Shown here: piece by piece, positions 26,843 to 38,661 of the stretch
How positions within the stretch are numbered: position 1 is the stretch's first letter
Layout: each line of letters starts with the position of its first letter
Assembly (NCBI RefSeq): GCF_900109525.1
Contig: NZ_FOAN01000006.1
Span: 434,001-498,000 of the forward strand
DNA from: Allobosea lupini
Lineage (GTDB): Bacteria > Pseudomonadota > Alphaproteobacteria > Rhizobiales > Beijerinckiaceae
Reading direction: 5' to 3'
DNA: 64,000 nucleotides
The notes under the pieces: model-generated
The model's input: only the letters and a program-made list of their open reading frames with translations
Told to the model about the DNA's origin: nothing
Databases searched by the model: none
Program-made: the position numbers and the translations under genes

Positions 26843-27148
26843 CGGTGCGGCCTTTCGACTGGACGGCGCGAAGATCGATCTCGCCGGCTGAGTGCCAGCA
26901 GAACGCGGCATTGGCAAGACGGCGCCTCGCACATCAACGCGAGCCGGCAAGCATGGTTCACTGTGCTGCAGCCGGCGACGCCAGAGTCCAGGCCTCTTGG
27001 AACACGCCCCGCCGGACCCTACATGCGCGCGGATAAGCGCGTGCTGGACCACGCGCCTGCGCCCGTCTAAACACGCGCGTGAATTCTATGGATTACCGCT
27101 TCGGCCGCGCGGTCTGCGCAGGCCGGATTCGTCATTGAAAGGCCAGAC
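26843..27148. other. Divergent intergenic region between the parvulin gene and secA
   Basis: These 306 bases should contain promoters for both genes. An inverted repeat CACGCGC (27050-27056) / GCGCGTG (27075-27081) precedes the secA ribosome site region (GAAAGG about seven bases before the ATG). No coding sequence is seen. Confidence 0.5.
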
Positions 27149-29995
<2,847 letters not shown>

Positions 29996-30000
29996 CCGCA

Positions 30001-30023
30001 GCGCCGGCGCGATACGCCGGCGC
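30001..30023. terminator. Hairpin between convergent secA and the hydratase gene
   Basis: A perfect 9-bp stem GCGCCGGCG / CGCCGGCGC with loop CGATA. It lacks a following U-run on either strand, so it is a hairpin at a transcript end rather than a classical intrinsic terminator. Confidence 0.45.
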
Positions 30024-30028
30024 GAATG

Positions 30029-30817
30029 TCAGGCGAAATCGGCCTCGACCGCGCCGAGCGCATCGATTTCGATCCGGACGCTGGCACCGGCACTGACCCA
30101 CTGCGTTCGGACGAGGCTGCCAAGCAGGACAGTCTCGCCGGCCCGCAGTGGCATCCCGCGCTCGCTGGCGTGCTCCGCCAGCCATGCCAATGCCGCATAG
30201 GGATGGCCGAGCACGTCGGCGCCGACACCGGCACCGGCTTCGATCCCGTCGATAAGGACCCGCCCGCGCAACGTCGCGAGGTGAGGTAGCGCGGCCGGGT
30301 CATGCTCGCGGCCGAGCACGGCACCGGCGGCGAAGAAATCGTCAGCGACCAGCATCGGCGTGCCCGTTCCCTGCCAGTCGACATACCGGTCGTCGACGAT
30401 CTCGATCGCCGCCATCACCGCTCCGACCGCGCTGCGGACGCTCTCGGCCGTGAAAGGCCCTTCCGTCAGATCGCCCGCCAGCCGCACCGCGATCTCGCAC
30501 TCGACTCCGGCCTTGACGAAGCAGCCATGCCGAAGCCTGGCATCGCCGCGATGCGTGGTGCCGGCGAAGAGCCCGGCGGCGCAAGGATGGGCGATGCCGA
30601 GATAGGCCTGCATCACCGGCGTGGTGCAGCCGACCTTCCAGCCGACCCTTGCACCGAAACGGCTTTCGGCAAGGCGCGCATGGACTGCGTCGCGCACCGC
30701 ATAGGCCTCCACGAGGTCTCGTGGCGCGGTTCCGGCAGCTGGCGGCGCCAGAGGCGTCAGGCTCAGCCGCGCAGTAGCGATCGCATTGGCTGCGGCAGCG
30801 ATGGCTGTATCGGACAA
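30029..30817 (-). CDS. 2-keto-4-pentenoate hydratase / FAH-family protein
   Basis: The protein has 262 residues of the MhpD/HpaH-like group. The segments GWKVGCTTPVMQAYLGI and CEIAVRLAGDL carry the Glu-rich metal site; DDRYVDWQGTG and LVADDFFAAGAVLG follow. Hydratases of this group act late in aromatic meta-cleavage, and related proteins are decarboxylases. No meta-cleavage genes are in view, so the substrate is open. It lies 50 bases from a leftward MFS gene on the same strand. Confidence 0.85.
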   Translation of the reverse strand: MSDTAIAAAANAIATARLSLTPLAPPAAGTAPRDLVEAYAVRDAVHARLAESRFGARVGWKVGCTTPVMQAYLGIAHPCAAGLFAGTTHRGDARLRHGCFVKAGVECEIAVRLAGDLTEGPFTAESVRSAVGAVMAAIEIVDDRYVDWQGTGTPMLVADDFFAAGAVLGREHDPAALPHLATLRGRVLIDGIEAGAGVGADVLGHPYAALAWLAEHASERGMPLRAGETVLLGSLVRTQWVSAGASVRIEIDALGAVEADFA

Positions 30818-30867
30818 GGCCAGGCTCCGGGCGTCGGGTAACGGCAGCCTGCCACGTGACGGCCCTC

Positions 30868-32073
30868 TCAGCCAGCACCATGCCGGGGCAGCCGTGGCAG
30901 CAGGATCGTCAGGAGCCCGAGCAGCGGCAGATAGGAACAGACCTTGTAGACGAAGGTGATGCCATAGGCGTCGGCGAAGCCGCCGAGGAAGGCGGCGCCG
31001 AGCCCGCCCGCGCCGAAGGCGAAGCCGAAGAACATGCCGGCGATCAGGCCGACGCGGCCAGGCACCAGCTCCTGCGCGAACACCACGATTGCCGAGAAGG
31101 CCGAGGCGAAGACCAGCCCGATCATCACGCTCAGCACGCCGGTCCAGACCAGGTTGGCGTAGGGCAAGAGCAGCGCGAACGGGATGACGCCGAGGATCGA
31201 GAACCAGATTACGAAGCGCGCGCCGAAACGGTCCCCGATCGGGCCGCCAACGAAGGTGCCGACCGCCGCCGCGCCGAGGAACAGGAACAGCATCAACTGC
31301 GCGTCGCGGAAGCCGAGCTGGAACTGCTCGATGACGTAGAAGGTGAAGTAGCTGGAGATGCTCGCCATGTAGACGTTCTTGGTCGCGGTCAGCAGCACCA
31401 GCACGAACAGCGCGAAGGCGACGCGCCCGCCCGGCAGCGGCAGGGTCCGGCTAGCCGGCGGACGCCCGGCCTGCGCCCGGCGATGGGCCGCGTACCAGGA
31501 CCCGACCCGGGTCAGGACGACGACGCCGGCCATGGCGATGACCGAGAGCCAGGCGACGCTGCCCTGGCCGAATGGCAGGACGACGAAAGCTGCCAGCAGC
31601 GGCCCCAGCGCCGAGCCGAGATTGCCGCCGACCTGGAACAGCGACTGCGCCAGGCCGTGCCGCCCGCCGGAGGCGAGCCGCGCGATCCGCGACGCCTCCG
31701 GATGGAAGATCGCCGAGCCCAGGCCGATCAGGCAGGCCGCGATGATCAGAGCCGCGAAATTATGGGCATTCCCGAGCAGGATCAGGCCACCGAAGGTCGA
31801 GGCCATGCCGGCCGGCGCCGAATAGGGCATCGGCCAGCGATCGGTCACCATGCCGACGACCGGCTGCAGCAGCGAGGCCGTGACCTGGAAGGCCATGGTC
31901 AAGAGGCCGATCTGGATGAAATCCAGCGCGTAATTGGCCTTGAACAGCGGGTAGAGCGAGGCCAGCAGCGACTGCATGACGTCGTTCAGGAGATGGCAGA
32001 AGCTCACCGCCAGCAGGACGGAGATCGTCGTCTTCTCGAAACGGGGCTGGCTCCCCTCGACCGTTGCAACCAT
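30868..32073 (-). CDS. MFS transporter, Fsr (fosmidomycin resistance)-like
   Basis: This 401-residue inner-membrane protein has about twelve hydrophobic segments. Residues 23-50 (CHLLNDVMQSLLASLYPLFK) and the following FIQIGLLTMAFQVTASLLQP are characteristic of Fsr-type antiporters, as is GSAIFHPEASRIARLASGGR. A close paralog lies at 46046-47242. It is transcribed divergently from an AraC-family regulator that begins 105 bases away and may control it. Fosmidomycin export is known for E. coli Fsr; the substrate here is unknown. Confidence 0.9.
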   Translation of the reverse strand: MVATVEGSQPRFEKTTISVLLAVSFCHLLNDVMQSLLASLYPLFKANYALDFIQIGLLTMAFQVTASLLQPVVGMVTDRWPMPYSAPAGMASTFGGLILLGNAHNFAALIIAACLIGLGSAIFHPEASRIARLASGGRHGLAQSLFQVGGNLGSALGPLLAAFVVLPFGQGSVAWLSVIAMAGVVVLTRVGSWYAAHRRAQAGRPPASRTLPLPGGRVAFALFVLVLLTATKNVYMASISSYFTFYVIEQFQLGFRDAQLMLFLFLGAAAVGTFVGGPIGDRFGARFVIWFSILGVIPFALLLPYANLVWTGVLSVMIGLVFASAFSAIVVFAQELVPGRVGLIAGMFFGFAFGAGGLGAAFLGGFADAYGITFVYKVCSYLPLLGLLTILLPRLPRHGAG

Positions 32074-32178
32074 GGCGCCATTCCCCGCATGCGGACCTTC
32101 AGCGGCGCTCCTTCTACAAGGCTTGCCCGTGACCTGCTTTCGTGATTCGGTCTAATTGCTTCGTGTTCGGGCCATTCG

Positions 32179-33000
32179 ATGAGAAAGCTGCCGCAGCCAC
32201 AGGTCGAGGCCCTCCATTCCGACCATCGCCATATCCACGGCACGGTTGCCGACGCCGACGGCGATGTTCTGGTCCGCGTCTCCGACAATCCCGCCGGCTA
32301 TACGATCCCGCTGCACAGCCATCGCCAGATCCAGCTTCTCTGCGCCTTCTCCGGCGTGGTCCAGATCAACACCGAGCGTGGCAGCTGGATGATCCCGCCG
32401 GGCCATGGCCTGCTCATCCCCGCCCGGCTGCAGCACGCGGTGGAGATGCTGAGCGATGTCAGCATCAAGTCGGTCTATCTCCTGACCGGAGATGACGACC
32501 TGGCGGAGCGCATGCTGCAGGTGCTCGGCGTCACCGATCTCGCCCATGCGCTGATCGTCGAGGCGATCCGCCTGCGCGACATGCCGCCGGGCCATCGCAA
32601 GCTCGCCCTCGTCCTCGAGCTGCTGACGGCCGAGATCGCCGCGCTGCCGATCCGGCCGCTCGGCCTGCCCATCCCCGCCGACAGGCGTCTCGCTGCCCTC
32701 TGCCGCGCCTATATGGCCGCGCCCTCGGTCAATGAGCGTCTTGACGATTGGGCTGCGAAGCTCGCGATGAGTCGGCGGACCTTCACCCGGCTCTTCCAGC
32801 GTGAGACCGGCCTCAGCTTCGTCGCCTGGCGCCAGCAGGCCAGCCTGTTCGCCTGCCTGCCTCGGCTGGCGGAAGGCATGCCGGTCACGCAAGCCGCCAT
32901 GCTGGCGGGCTATGACAATGTCGCGGCGTTCACGACCATGTTCAGGCGGCGGCTGGGCACTGCGCCGCGCAACTACATGAAGGCCTCGCTGGCGCGATAG
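32179..33000 (+). CDS. AraC-family transcriptional regulator
   Basis: The protein has 273 residues. The N-terminal cupin-like domain has HSHRQIQLLCAFSG and LIPARLQHAVEML. The C-terminal AraC double helix-turn-helix (from about residue 185) contains WAAKLAMSRRTFTRLFQRE and MLAGYDNVAAFTTMFRRRLG. The divergent neighbour is the Fsr-like MFS gene, so it probably regulates that exporter in response to a small ligand. The ATG at 32179 has no strong ribosome site; I chose it because the frame upstream (to 32142) loses family similarity. Confidence 0.88.
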   Translation: MRKLPQPQVEALHSDHRHIHGTVADADGDVLVRVSDNPAGYTIPLHSHRQIQLLCAFSGVVQINTERGSWMIPPGHGLLIPARLQHAVEMLSDVSIKSVYLLTGDDDLAERMLQVLGVTDLAHALIVEAIRLRDMPPGHRKLALVLELLTAEIAALPIRPLGLPIPADRRLAALCRAYMAAPSVNERLDDWAAKLAMSRRTFTRLFQRETGLSFVAWRQQASLFACLPRLAEGMPVTQAAMLAGYDNVAAFTTMFRRRLGTAPRNYMKASLAR

Positions 33001-33024
33001 CGTCGCCGCAACCGGCATGAAAAA

Positions 33025-33046
33025 GGGCCGCTCTCGCGAGCGGCCC
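33025..33046 (-). terminator. Intrinsic terminator of the TorF-like porin gene
   Basis: A 9-bp stem GGGCCGCTC / GAGCGGCCC with loop TCGC. On the minus strand it is followed by TTTTTCATGCC, so it ends the leftward porin transcript. It also sits after the rightward AraC gene but has no U-run that way. Confidence 0.8.
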
Positions 33047-33065
33047 TGAAGCAGTGCATGCGGCT

Positions 33066-33112
33066 AGGGCACGTGCCGATCAGATTAAAGCAATCTGATC
33101 GGCACGTGCCCT
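33066..33112. repeat. 47-bp perfect palindrome with 21-bp arms
   Basis: Left arm at 33066-33086 starts AGGGCACGTGCC and ends CAGATT. A 5-base loop AAAGC (33087-33091) separates it from the exact reverse complement at 33092-33112. It lies between the terminator at 33025-33046 and the porin stop codon. Its perfection suggests either a dispersed palindromic element or a structured 3' end. No coding role is seen. Confidence 0.85.
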
Positions 33113-33119
33113 GAGGCCC

Positions 33120-34037
33120 TCACTTCGGCGCGAAGATGCCGACGCTGCTGGCCGTGATGTCGAAGGAGAGCGTCGCCACCACAGTCGGGGCGCACCATTT
33201 CGAGCGCCCCGAACCCGAGTTGACCCCGCGCGGATCGGCCGTCAGCGCGAAGCATTCGGTCTTCGACAGGTTGGTGTCGTGATAGCGCACATCCGCCGTC
33301 AGGTTCTTCCAGGTGTAGGAGACACCGGCGTTCCAGTAGGCGTAGTCGGGCAGGTTGGTCGGCGGCACAGTCGACCAGATCGCCAGATTGGTCGTTCCGA
33401 GCCAGTAATGGCCGAACTCGCCGGAGACCGAGAGGCCTTCCAGGAAGGGCAGGTTGTACTTCGCCGTCACCGAGGCATAGGTGCCGCTCGCGCCGGTGCC
33501 GAGCCAGTCCCAGGCGTAGAAGACGTTGGCACCGAGGATCAGCTTGTCCTCGAAATTGTAGCTGACCTTCCCGTAAACCTCGGTGTAGTCGGTGTTCCGC
33601 GGCGTCCAGTACACGCCGGCCGTATCGATGAACTGCTTCTCGCTGGGATAATAGTACTGCCAGACGCCGACATCGACGGTGACCGGACCGAATTTCGGAC
33701 GGATACCGGCGTAGAAGTCGATCTCGGCCGGCGGACGCGTCGCCAGGTCGACATTTGAGGCATAGACGCCGGCATAGACCAGGTTGTCGTAGAACTGCAG
33801 CTCGGCGCCGCCCTGGATCGCCGGCTTGCGGTCAGTCTGCGAGATGCCGCGGAAATTGTAGTCCGTCATGCCCTTCACGCTGACGGCGATGTCGAACCAG
33901 GTGATGCTCGGGGCCACCGGCGGGGGCGGAGCGCCCTTCTTGCTCGGCAGGTCGGAGGCGAGCGCCGCGCCCGAAACCGTCAGCGCCATCGAAAGCGCAA
34001 AGCCCGTCAGCAAGCCGGAAGTCTTCAAGGCAGCCAT
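33120..34037 (-). CDS. TorF-family putative porin
   Basis: The protein has 305 residues. The signal peptide runs through SMALTVSGAALA, followed by a Lys/Pro segment (SKKGAPPPPVAP). The mature part begins VSVKGMTDYNFRGISQTD, the signature of the TIGR02001 outer-membrane family. Aromatic strands and turns alternate through the remainder, and the C-terminus is short. The start at 34037 is preferred over 34049 because GGAG lies at a good distance upstream. It is probably an outer-membrane channel. A terminator and a 47-bp palindrome lie downstream. Confidence 0.85.
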   Translation of the reverse strand: MAALKTSGLLTGFALSMALTVSGAALASDLPSKKGAPPPPVAPSITWFDIAVSVKGMTDYNFRGISQTDRKPAIQGGAELQFYDNLVYAGVYASNVDLATRPPAEIDFYAGIRPKFGPVTVDVGVWQYYYPSEKQFIDTAGVYWTPRNTDYTEVYGKVSYNFEDKLILGANVFYAWDWLGTGASGTYASVTAKYNLPFLEGLSVSGEFGHYWLGTTNLAIWSTVPPTNLPDYAYWNAGVSYTWKNLTADVRYHDTNLSKTECFALTADPRGVNSGSGRSKWCAPTVVATLSFDITASSVGIFAPK

Positions 34038-34190
34038 CGCGAACTCCATCGAGATCCCTGCACGACTCCAGTCATGCATTCGCCATGATTAGGCCTTCGC
34101 AGCCGCAATATCGGCAAGGCGAGCTTTTTGGCAGACTGCCGCATCAATAGGCAAATCTGTCGGTTTCGGCGCATTCCGCGCCCAGAAAAG

Positions 34191-34228
34191 CGCCCGCGGC
34201 CATTGCTGACCGCGGGCGTGACTTTTTT
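34191..34228. terminator. Hairpin between the porin start and the L,D-transpeptidase stop
   Basis: A 9-bp stem CGCCCGCGG (34191-34199) / CCGCGGGCG (34210-34218). Rightward it is followed by TGACTTTTTTAC; leftward by CTTTTCTGGG. It can end the leftward L,D-transpeptidase transcript; the stronger T-run lies on the plus strand, which has no gene ending here. Confidence 0.6.
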
Positions 34229-34251
34229 ACATCAGATGATTTGCAGACCGC

Positions 34252-35673
34252 TCAGCGAGTCGCAGGCTGGTTCGCATAGGCGGCATCGGGCTGCTGGAGC
34301 TGCGAGGTCCGCAGGGTCGAGGCACGCCGCGGCGGCAGCGGCACGGTCACCGTCTGCGGGGCCTCTGGCACGGTCGAGGCGACCGGCGACTGCTCCTTAG
34401 GCTCGGAGGAGCTGCCGAGCAGCGGTACGAAGCTCAGCGCGCGCTGATAGAAGGAGGGCTGCGCCGGTGCGGCCGAAGCCGTCTGGATCGGAGCAGCGGT
34501 GGCCTCGCCCGGGTTCGCCTTGGCGACCTGCGCCGCTGCATCGCTTGCCGGCTTGGCGGCGGGTTGCACGGACGCAGGCCTGGTCGGTGCGGCAGCGGCG
34601 ACGACAGGCTTGGCGTCCTCCATCTGCGCGCTGCTGACCGCGGCGAGCACAGCGTCGTTATCAGCCGATTCGGCCCGCACGGTCGCCTTGGTGCGGCCCT
34701 TGTCGTCGAGCACGACGACGCGCGGGCCGATCAGCGAATCGACGCGGCTGATGCCGACATCACGCGAGCCCCAGGCCACCGACCTGTTCAGGGAATCAGC
34801 GCCGGACTGGGCAAGCTGACGCTTGAACGAGGAATGCTGGTCGCCATCGTCATAGATCAGCTTGACTGCGGGGGTGCCCTTGGACACCAGCGCCGCGACC
34901 TGGATCTCGTCCTGCTGGCGCTTCTGCGCGATCGCCTGCGTCAACGAGGGGTCGACCTGGACGCCGTCGCGGTTAAAGGCGTAGCGCCCACCAACGACCG
35001 AAACCGAAGGCTCGTCCTTGGCAACCTCGAAATAATCCGAGCCTTCCTTCAGGTTCTTCCAGAAGGCTATATTCGGATCGAGCCGGTGCTTGGCGAGGTT
35101 CTCCGGCGTCATCCGGAAGGGATAAGCCTGCATCTGAACGGCGCGCTGCCCGCCATTCTGGGCCTCGCGGACCAGCGCGTAGATCTCGCCGATCTGGTCG
35201 TCGGTCATCGAATAGCAGCCGGCCGAGGAGCAGGCGCCATGCACCATGAGATGCGCGCCGGTGCGGCCATGCGCCCTGTCATAGGCGTTGGGATAGCCCA
35301 TGTTGAACGAGACGTAGAACGACGAGTTAGGGTTCATCTGCGCCGGGCTGATGGCGTAGAAACCCTCGGGCGCCATGCGGTCGCCCTCCCGCACCTTCGG
35401 GCCGAGCTGGCCGGACCAGCGGCACATCGGATAGGTCTTCAGCAGCGCGTATTTGCCGTCCGCGCGCTTCTTCCAGACCTCGAGCTCCGACTCCTTCTTG
35501 TAGGAGCGAATCACGATGGGCTGGCTCTTGCTCATGCCCTTCTCGGACATCAGCGTGTAGGTCGCCGACGGAATCGGGATGTTGTGGCGCGCGGAGCCGC
35601 GATAGCGGTCCTCTTCGCAGGCTGCCAAACTGAGGCCAAGGAGCGCCGCCAGCGCGAAATGTCTCACAGCCAC
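34252..35673 (-). CDS. L,D-transpeptidase (YafK-like), lipoprotein
   Basis: The protein has 473 residues. A lipobox LSLAAC at Cys19 predicts lipid attachment. The catalytic domain has YPMCRWSGQLGPKVREGDRM and MVHGACSSAGCYSMTDDQ, where Cys153 in GCYSMT corresponds to the nucleophile of YkuD/YafK domains. The domain would attach or release crosslinks in peptidoglycan. The C-terminal 170 residues are a Pro/Ala/Ser-rich tail, probably disordered. It lies upstream of a short, geneless gap before accA on the same strand. Confidence 0.87.
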   Translation of the reverse strand: MAVRHFALAALLGLSLAACEEDRYRGSARHNIPIPSATYTLMSEKGMSKSQPIVIRSYKKESELEVWKKRADGKYALLKTYPMCRWSGQLGPKVREGDRMAPEGFYAISPAQMNPNSSFYVSFNMGYPNAYDRAHGRTGAHLMVHGACSSAGCYSMTDDQIGEIYALVREAQNGGQRAVQMQAYPFRMTPENLAKHRLDPNIAFWKNLKEGSDYFEVAKDEPSVSVVGGRYAFNRDGVQVDPSLTQAIAQKRQQDEIQVAALVSKGTPAVKLIYDDGDQHSSFKRQLAQSGADSLNRSVAWGSRDVGISRVDSLIGPRVVVLDDKGRTKATVRAESADNDAVLAAVSSAQMEDAKPVVAAAAPTRPASVQPAAKPASDAAAQVAKANPGEATAAPIQTASAAPAQPSFYQRALSFVPLLGSSSEPKEQSPVASTVPEAPQTVTVPLPPRRASTLRTSQLQQPDAAYANQPATR

Positions 35674-35871
35674 GTCGTCAATCCCATTTCGCGCAGACGC
35701 GTCAAAGCCGACAATGCCTCAGACAACGCGGCCAAATTATGCCCGTCGATTGGTTGCAGGATCGTTAGCCTTGACCGTCCCTTACCACAGGAGGCTCGCA
35801 GATGGCCATATGGCGAAGCCGCGGTAAAGCGCCCGCCGGGCCGAACGCCCGCTTGCGCACAATCGGCAGGG

Positions 35872-36825
35872 CTACAGCGCCCGGCCGATCGCCAGGTATT
35901 TCTGTGCCCGCCGATCGACGATCTCGTCGGCACCGAGCCCGGCGAATTCGGACAGCGCCGCCTCGATCGCCGCGCCGGCCCGCTCGATCGCGCCCTGGGG
36001 ATCGCGGTGGGCGCCGCCGGTCGGCTCGGTGACGATCCTGTCGATCACACCGAAGCGCAGCAGATCCTGGGCGGTGATCTTCATGCCGGTCGCGGCATCC
36101 TGGGCACGCGCCGTGTCGCGCCAGAGGATCGAGGCAGCGCCTTCCGGCGAGATCACCGAATAGATCGCATGCTCGAGCATCAGCACCCTGCTCGCGGCAG
36201 CGATCGCGATCGCCCCGCCCGAGCCGCCCTCGCCGATCACCAGCGCGACGCTCGGCGTGCGCAGGGCAAGGCAGGTCTCGGTCGAGCGCGCGATCGCCTC
36301 GGCCTGGCCGCGCTCCTCGGCCTCGATGCCGGGATAGGCGCCGGCGGTGTCGATGAAGCTCAGCACCGGCAGGCCGAAGCGATCGGCCAGTTCCATCAGG
36401 CGCACAGCCTTACGGTAGCCTTCGGGCTTGGGCATGCCGAAATTGTGCTTGATGCGGGTCTCGGTCGAGTTGCCCTTCTCCTGGCCGATCACGCACACCG
36501 GCTCGCCGCGGAAGCGGCCGAAGCCGCCGACGATCGCCTCGTCCTCGCCGAAGGCACGGTCGCCCGCCATCGGCGTGAACTCGTCGATCAGGGCAGAGCA
36601 GTAGTCGAGGAAATGCGGTCGCTGCGGATGGCGCGCCACCAGCGTCTTCTGCCAGGGCGTCAGGGCGCCATACAGGTCCTTCAGCGCCTGCGAGGCCTTG
36701 GCTTCGAGCTTGCCGACCTCCTCGGCGAGCGAATAGCCGTCGCCCTTGCCGTCGAGCGCACGCAGTTCATCAGCCTTCGCCTCCAATTCGGCAACCGGCT
36801 TTTCGAAATCGAGATAGCTTCGCAT
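35872..36825 (-). CDS. accA: Acetyl-CoA carboxylase carboxyltransferase subunit alpha
   Basis: The protein has 317 residues, the usual length in the class. It begins MRSYLDFEKPVAELEAKADE. The crotonase-like fold contains GQEKGNSTETRIKHNFGMPK, FIDTAGAYPGIEAEERGQ and GEGGSGGAIAIAAASRVLML, which form the carboxybiotin/acetyl-CoA site. It forms malonyl-CoA with AccD, the biotin carrier and the biotin carboxylase. The start at 36825 matches the family; ATG codons at 36831 and 36837 would add two to four residues. No other acc gene is nearby. Confidence 0.97.
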   Translation of the reverse strand: MRSYLDFEKPVAELEAKADELRALDGKGDGYSLAEEVGKLEAKASQALKDLYGALTPWQKTLVARHPQRPHFLDYCSALIDEFTPMAGDRAFGEDEAIVGGFGRFRGEPVCVIGQEKGNSTETRIKHNFGMPKPEGYRKAVRLMELADRFGLPVLSFIDTAGAYPGIEAEERGQAEAIARSTETCLALRTPSVALVIGEGGSGGAIAIAAASRVLMLEHAIYSVISPEGAASILWRDTARAQDAATGMKITAQDLLRFGVIDRIVTEPTGGAHRDPQGAIERAGAAIEAALSEFAGLGADEIVDRRAQKYLAIGRAL

Positions 36826-36943
36826 CGACATCCAGATCAGGTCCCGCTTTCCCACGGAAGAGGCGGCAGCATCGGCCGCCAGGGGTCGCGGCGACGGAAC
36901 GGTCAAAAAGGCGGCGGACCTTGGCCGCGCCCCGGCGAAATTG

Positions 36944-37714
36944 TCAACCCGCCGGCATATTCGCCTCATCCTGCCGCGGCAGCCGACCTGAGGAGTGGCC
37001 CTGCGGCAGCAGGACCGGCCGGAAGGCGAAGCTGCGCCGCGTCGCCCGCAAGGGCGCGCGCCGGTAGAACTGCTTGGTCGCGTCGATGACGTAGACGCCG
37101 GCGAAGGGCAGCGACAGCCCGCCGCCGACCTTCTCCCAGGCCATGGCCGAGCGCATGAACAGGCGCCGGCGCAGCGGCGGCACATAGAGCGCCTCGGCCC
37201 AGTGCTCGGGCGAGAACATGGCCCGGCGCATCAAGGCCTCGATCTGCGACCGGCTGAACGGCCGGCCATGGCCGAAGGGCGTCGTATCCATCCGCGCCCA
37301 CAGGCCGCGCCGGTTCGGCACGACGACGATCAGCCGCCCGCCCGGGCTCAGCACCCGCGAGATCTCTTCCAGCAGATCCTCGGGGCTTTCGGTCTCCTCC
37401 AGCGCGTGGACCAGCAGCACCCGGTCGACCGAGGCGGTCGGGAGCGGCAGCAGGGTCGGCTCGACCAGAGCGGAAGCGGAAAGCCCGGGCGAAGGCCAGT
37501 TCACCACGCCCTGCGCCGCCGGCATGAAGGCGATCACCCGCTCGGCCTCGCCGCCGAGCAGCGGCAGATAGGGCGTCGCGAAGCCCAGCCCCAGCAAGCG
37601 CTGGCGCCGGCAATCCGGCCAGAGCCTCAGCATGACCCGGCCGACGGTCCGCCGCGCCACATGCCCGAGCGGGCTGGCGTAGAAGCTGCGCAGGTCGACG
37701 ACATCCAGGGCCAT
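36944..37714 (-). CDS. SAM-dependent methyltransferase (type 11-like)
   Basis: This 256-residue protein has a Rossmann-type methyltransferase core, although the glycine loop is weak (LLGLGFATPYLPLL). Later motifs include LLVHALEETESPEDLLEEIS and VLSPGGRLIVVVPNRRGL. The segment PFGHGRPFSRSQIEALMRRA lies at the end of the core. The substrate is unknown. It shares a divergent intergenic region, containing inverted repeats, with the gloB-like gene. Confidence 0.82.
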   Translation of the reverse strand: MALDVVDLRSFYASPLGHVARRTVGRVMLRLWPDCRRQRLLGLGFATPYLPLLGGEAERVIAFMPAAQGVVNWPSPGLSASALVEPTLLPLPTASVDRVLLVHALEETESPEDLLEEISRVLSPGGRLIVVVPNRRGLWARMDTTPFGHGRPFSRSQIEALMRRAMFSPEHWAEALYVPPLRRRLFMRSAMAWEKVGGGLSLPFAGVYVIDATKQFYRRAPLRATRRSFAFRPVLLPQGHSSGRLPRQDEANMPAG

Positions 37715-37759
37715 GCCGACGGAGATGGCTCAGCGGGGCCGGGAGTGCAAGGGTAGACG

Positions 37760-37852
37760 GCAGTCGGCAATCGGCAGTAGGCAGTCCCCAGCCTGACTTG
37801 ATAGGTTGCCGCCTCGATCCGCGCCGGCTCGGATTCTCCGATTGCCGACTGC
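37760..37852. repeat. Short inverted and tandem repeats upstream of gloB
   Basis: GCAGTCGGCAATCGG at 37760-37774 is the exact reverse complement of CCGATTGCCGACTGC at 37838-37852. Around both, the motif GGCAGTxGGCA / TGCCGACTGC is repeated several times (for example GGCAGTAGGCAGTC at 37773-37786). Short repeats of this kind are often dispersed in bacterial genomes. They lie between two divergent genes. Confidence 0.7.
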
Positions 37853-37877
37853 TTGTTGCCGACTGCCGGAGCTTCCC

Positions 37878-38642
37878 ATGCCGCTCGACATCCATGTCTT
37901 CCGCACGCTCAGCGACAATGCCGGCGCGCTGCTGCGCGACCCCGCCACCGGCACCTGCGCCACCATCGATGTTCCCGATGCGAACGAGGTGCTCGCCGCC
38001 GCCAAGGCCAGGGGCTGGTCGATCAGCCAGGTGCTGGTCACGCATGAGCACGCCGACCACGTCCAGGGCGTCGCCGCGCTGAAGCAGGCGACCGGCGCCA
38101 AGGTGTTCGCACCGGAAGCCGCGCGCGCCGGCGCGCCCGTCGATGTCGTCCTCGGCGAAGGCGACCGCGTCTCGGTCGGCGGCTACGACTTCGAGACCTG
38201 GGCGACGCCCGGCCATGCCGACGGGCATGTCAGCTTCATCGGCGAAAGCGCCAAGCTCGCCCTCGTCGGCGATGTCGTCTTCGTCATGGGCTGCGGCCGC
38301 GTCATGCCCGGCAAGATGGAAGCGATGTGGACCTCGCTCTCGCGCATCATGACGCTGCCGGACGCGACCACGCTGATCACCGGCCATGACTACACGCTCT
38401 CGAATGCCCGCTTCGCCGCGGCCATGGACCCGAGCAACGCCGCCGTTGCCGCTCGCCTCGCCGAGGCCGAGGCGGCGAAGGCCGAGGGACGCTTCTGGGC
38501 GGTGACCACGATCGGCGAGGAGCGGGCGACCAACCCCTTCTTCCGCGCCGAGGAGCCGGCGCTCGCTGCGACGCTCGGCATCGTCGGCAAGCCGGCGGGC
38601 GAGGTCTTCGCCGCGCTGCGCGAGGCCAAGAACAAATTTTGA
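37878..38642 (+). CDS. Hydroxyacylglutathione hydrolase (glyoxalase II)-like metallo-hydrolase
   Basis: This 254-residue metallo-beta-lactamase-fold protein begins MPLDIHVFRTLSDN. The metal-site motif THEHADH (about residues 55-61) and TPGHADGHVSFI match the glyoxalase II group; ITGHDYTLSNARFA completes the site. It would hydrolyse S-lactoylglutathione to lactate in methylglyoxal detoxification. The start at 37878 is chosen because the upstream frame overlaps repeat sequence. The cupin gene follows after 19 bases. Confidence 0.88.
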   Translation: MPLDIHVFRTLSDNAGALLRDPATGTCATIDVPDANEVLAAAKARGWSISQVLVTHEHADHVQGVAALKQATGAKVFAPEAARAGAPVDVVLGEGDRVSVGGYDFETWATPGHADGHVSFIGESAKLALVGDVVFVMGCGRVMPGKMEAMWTSLSRIMTLPDATTLITGHDYTLSNARFAAAMDPSNAAVAARLAEAEAAKAEGRFWAVTTIGEERATNPFFRAEEPALAATLGIVGKPAGEVFAALREAKNKF

Positions 38643-38661
38643 GAACAGGTTCTGACGCCAG

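Noticed and set aside
35802-36032. Short rightward frame preceded by AGGAGG, across the accA 3' end
   Set aside because: The ribosome-like site is good, but the product is Arg/Pro-rich noise antisense to accA and lacks conservation signs. It may deserve a transcript check.
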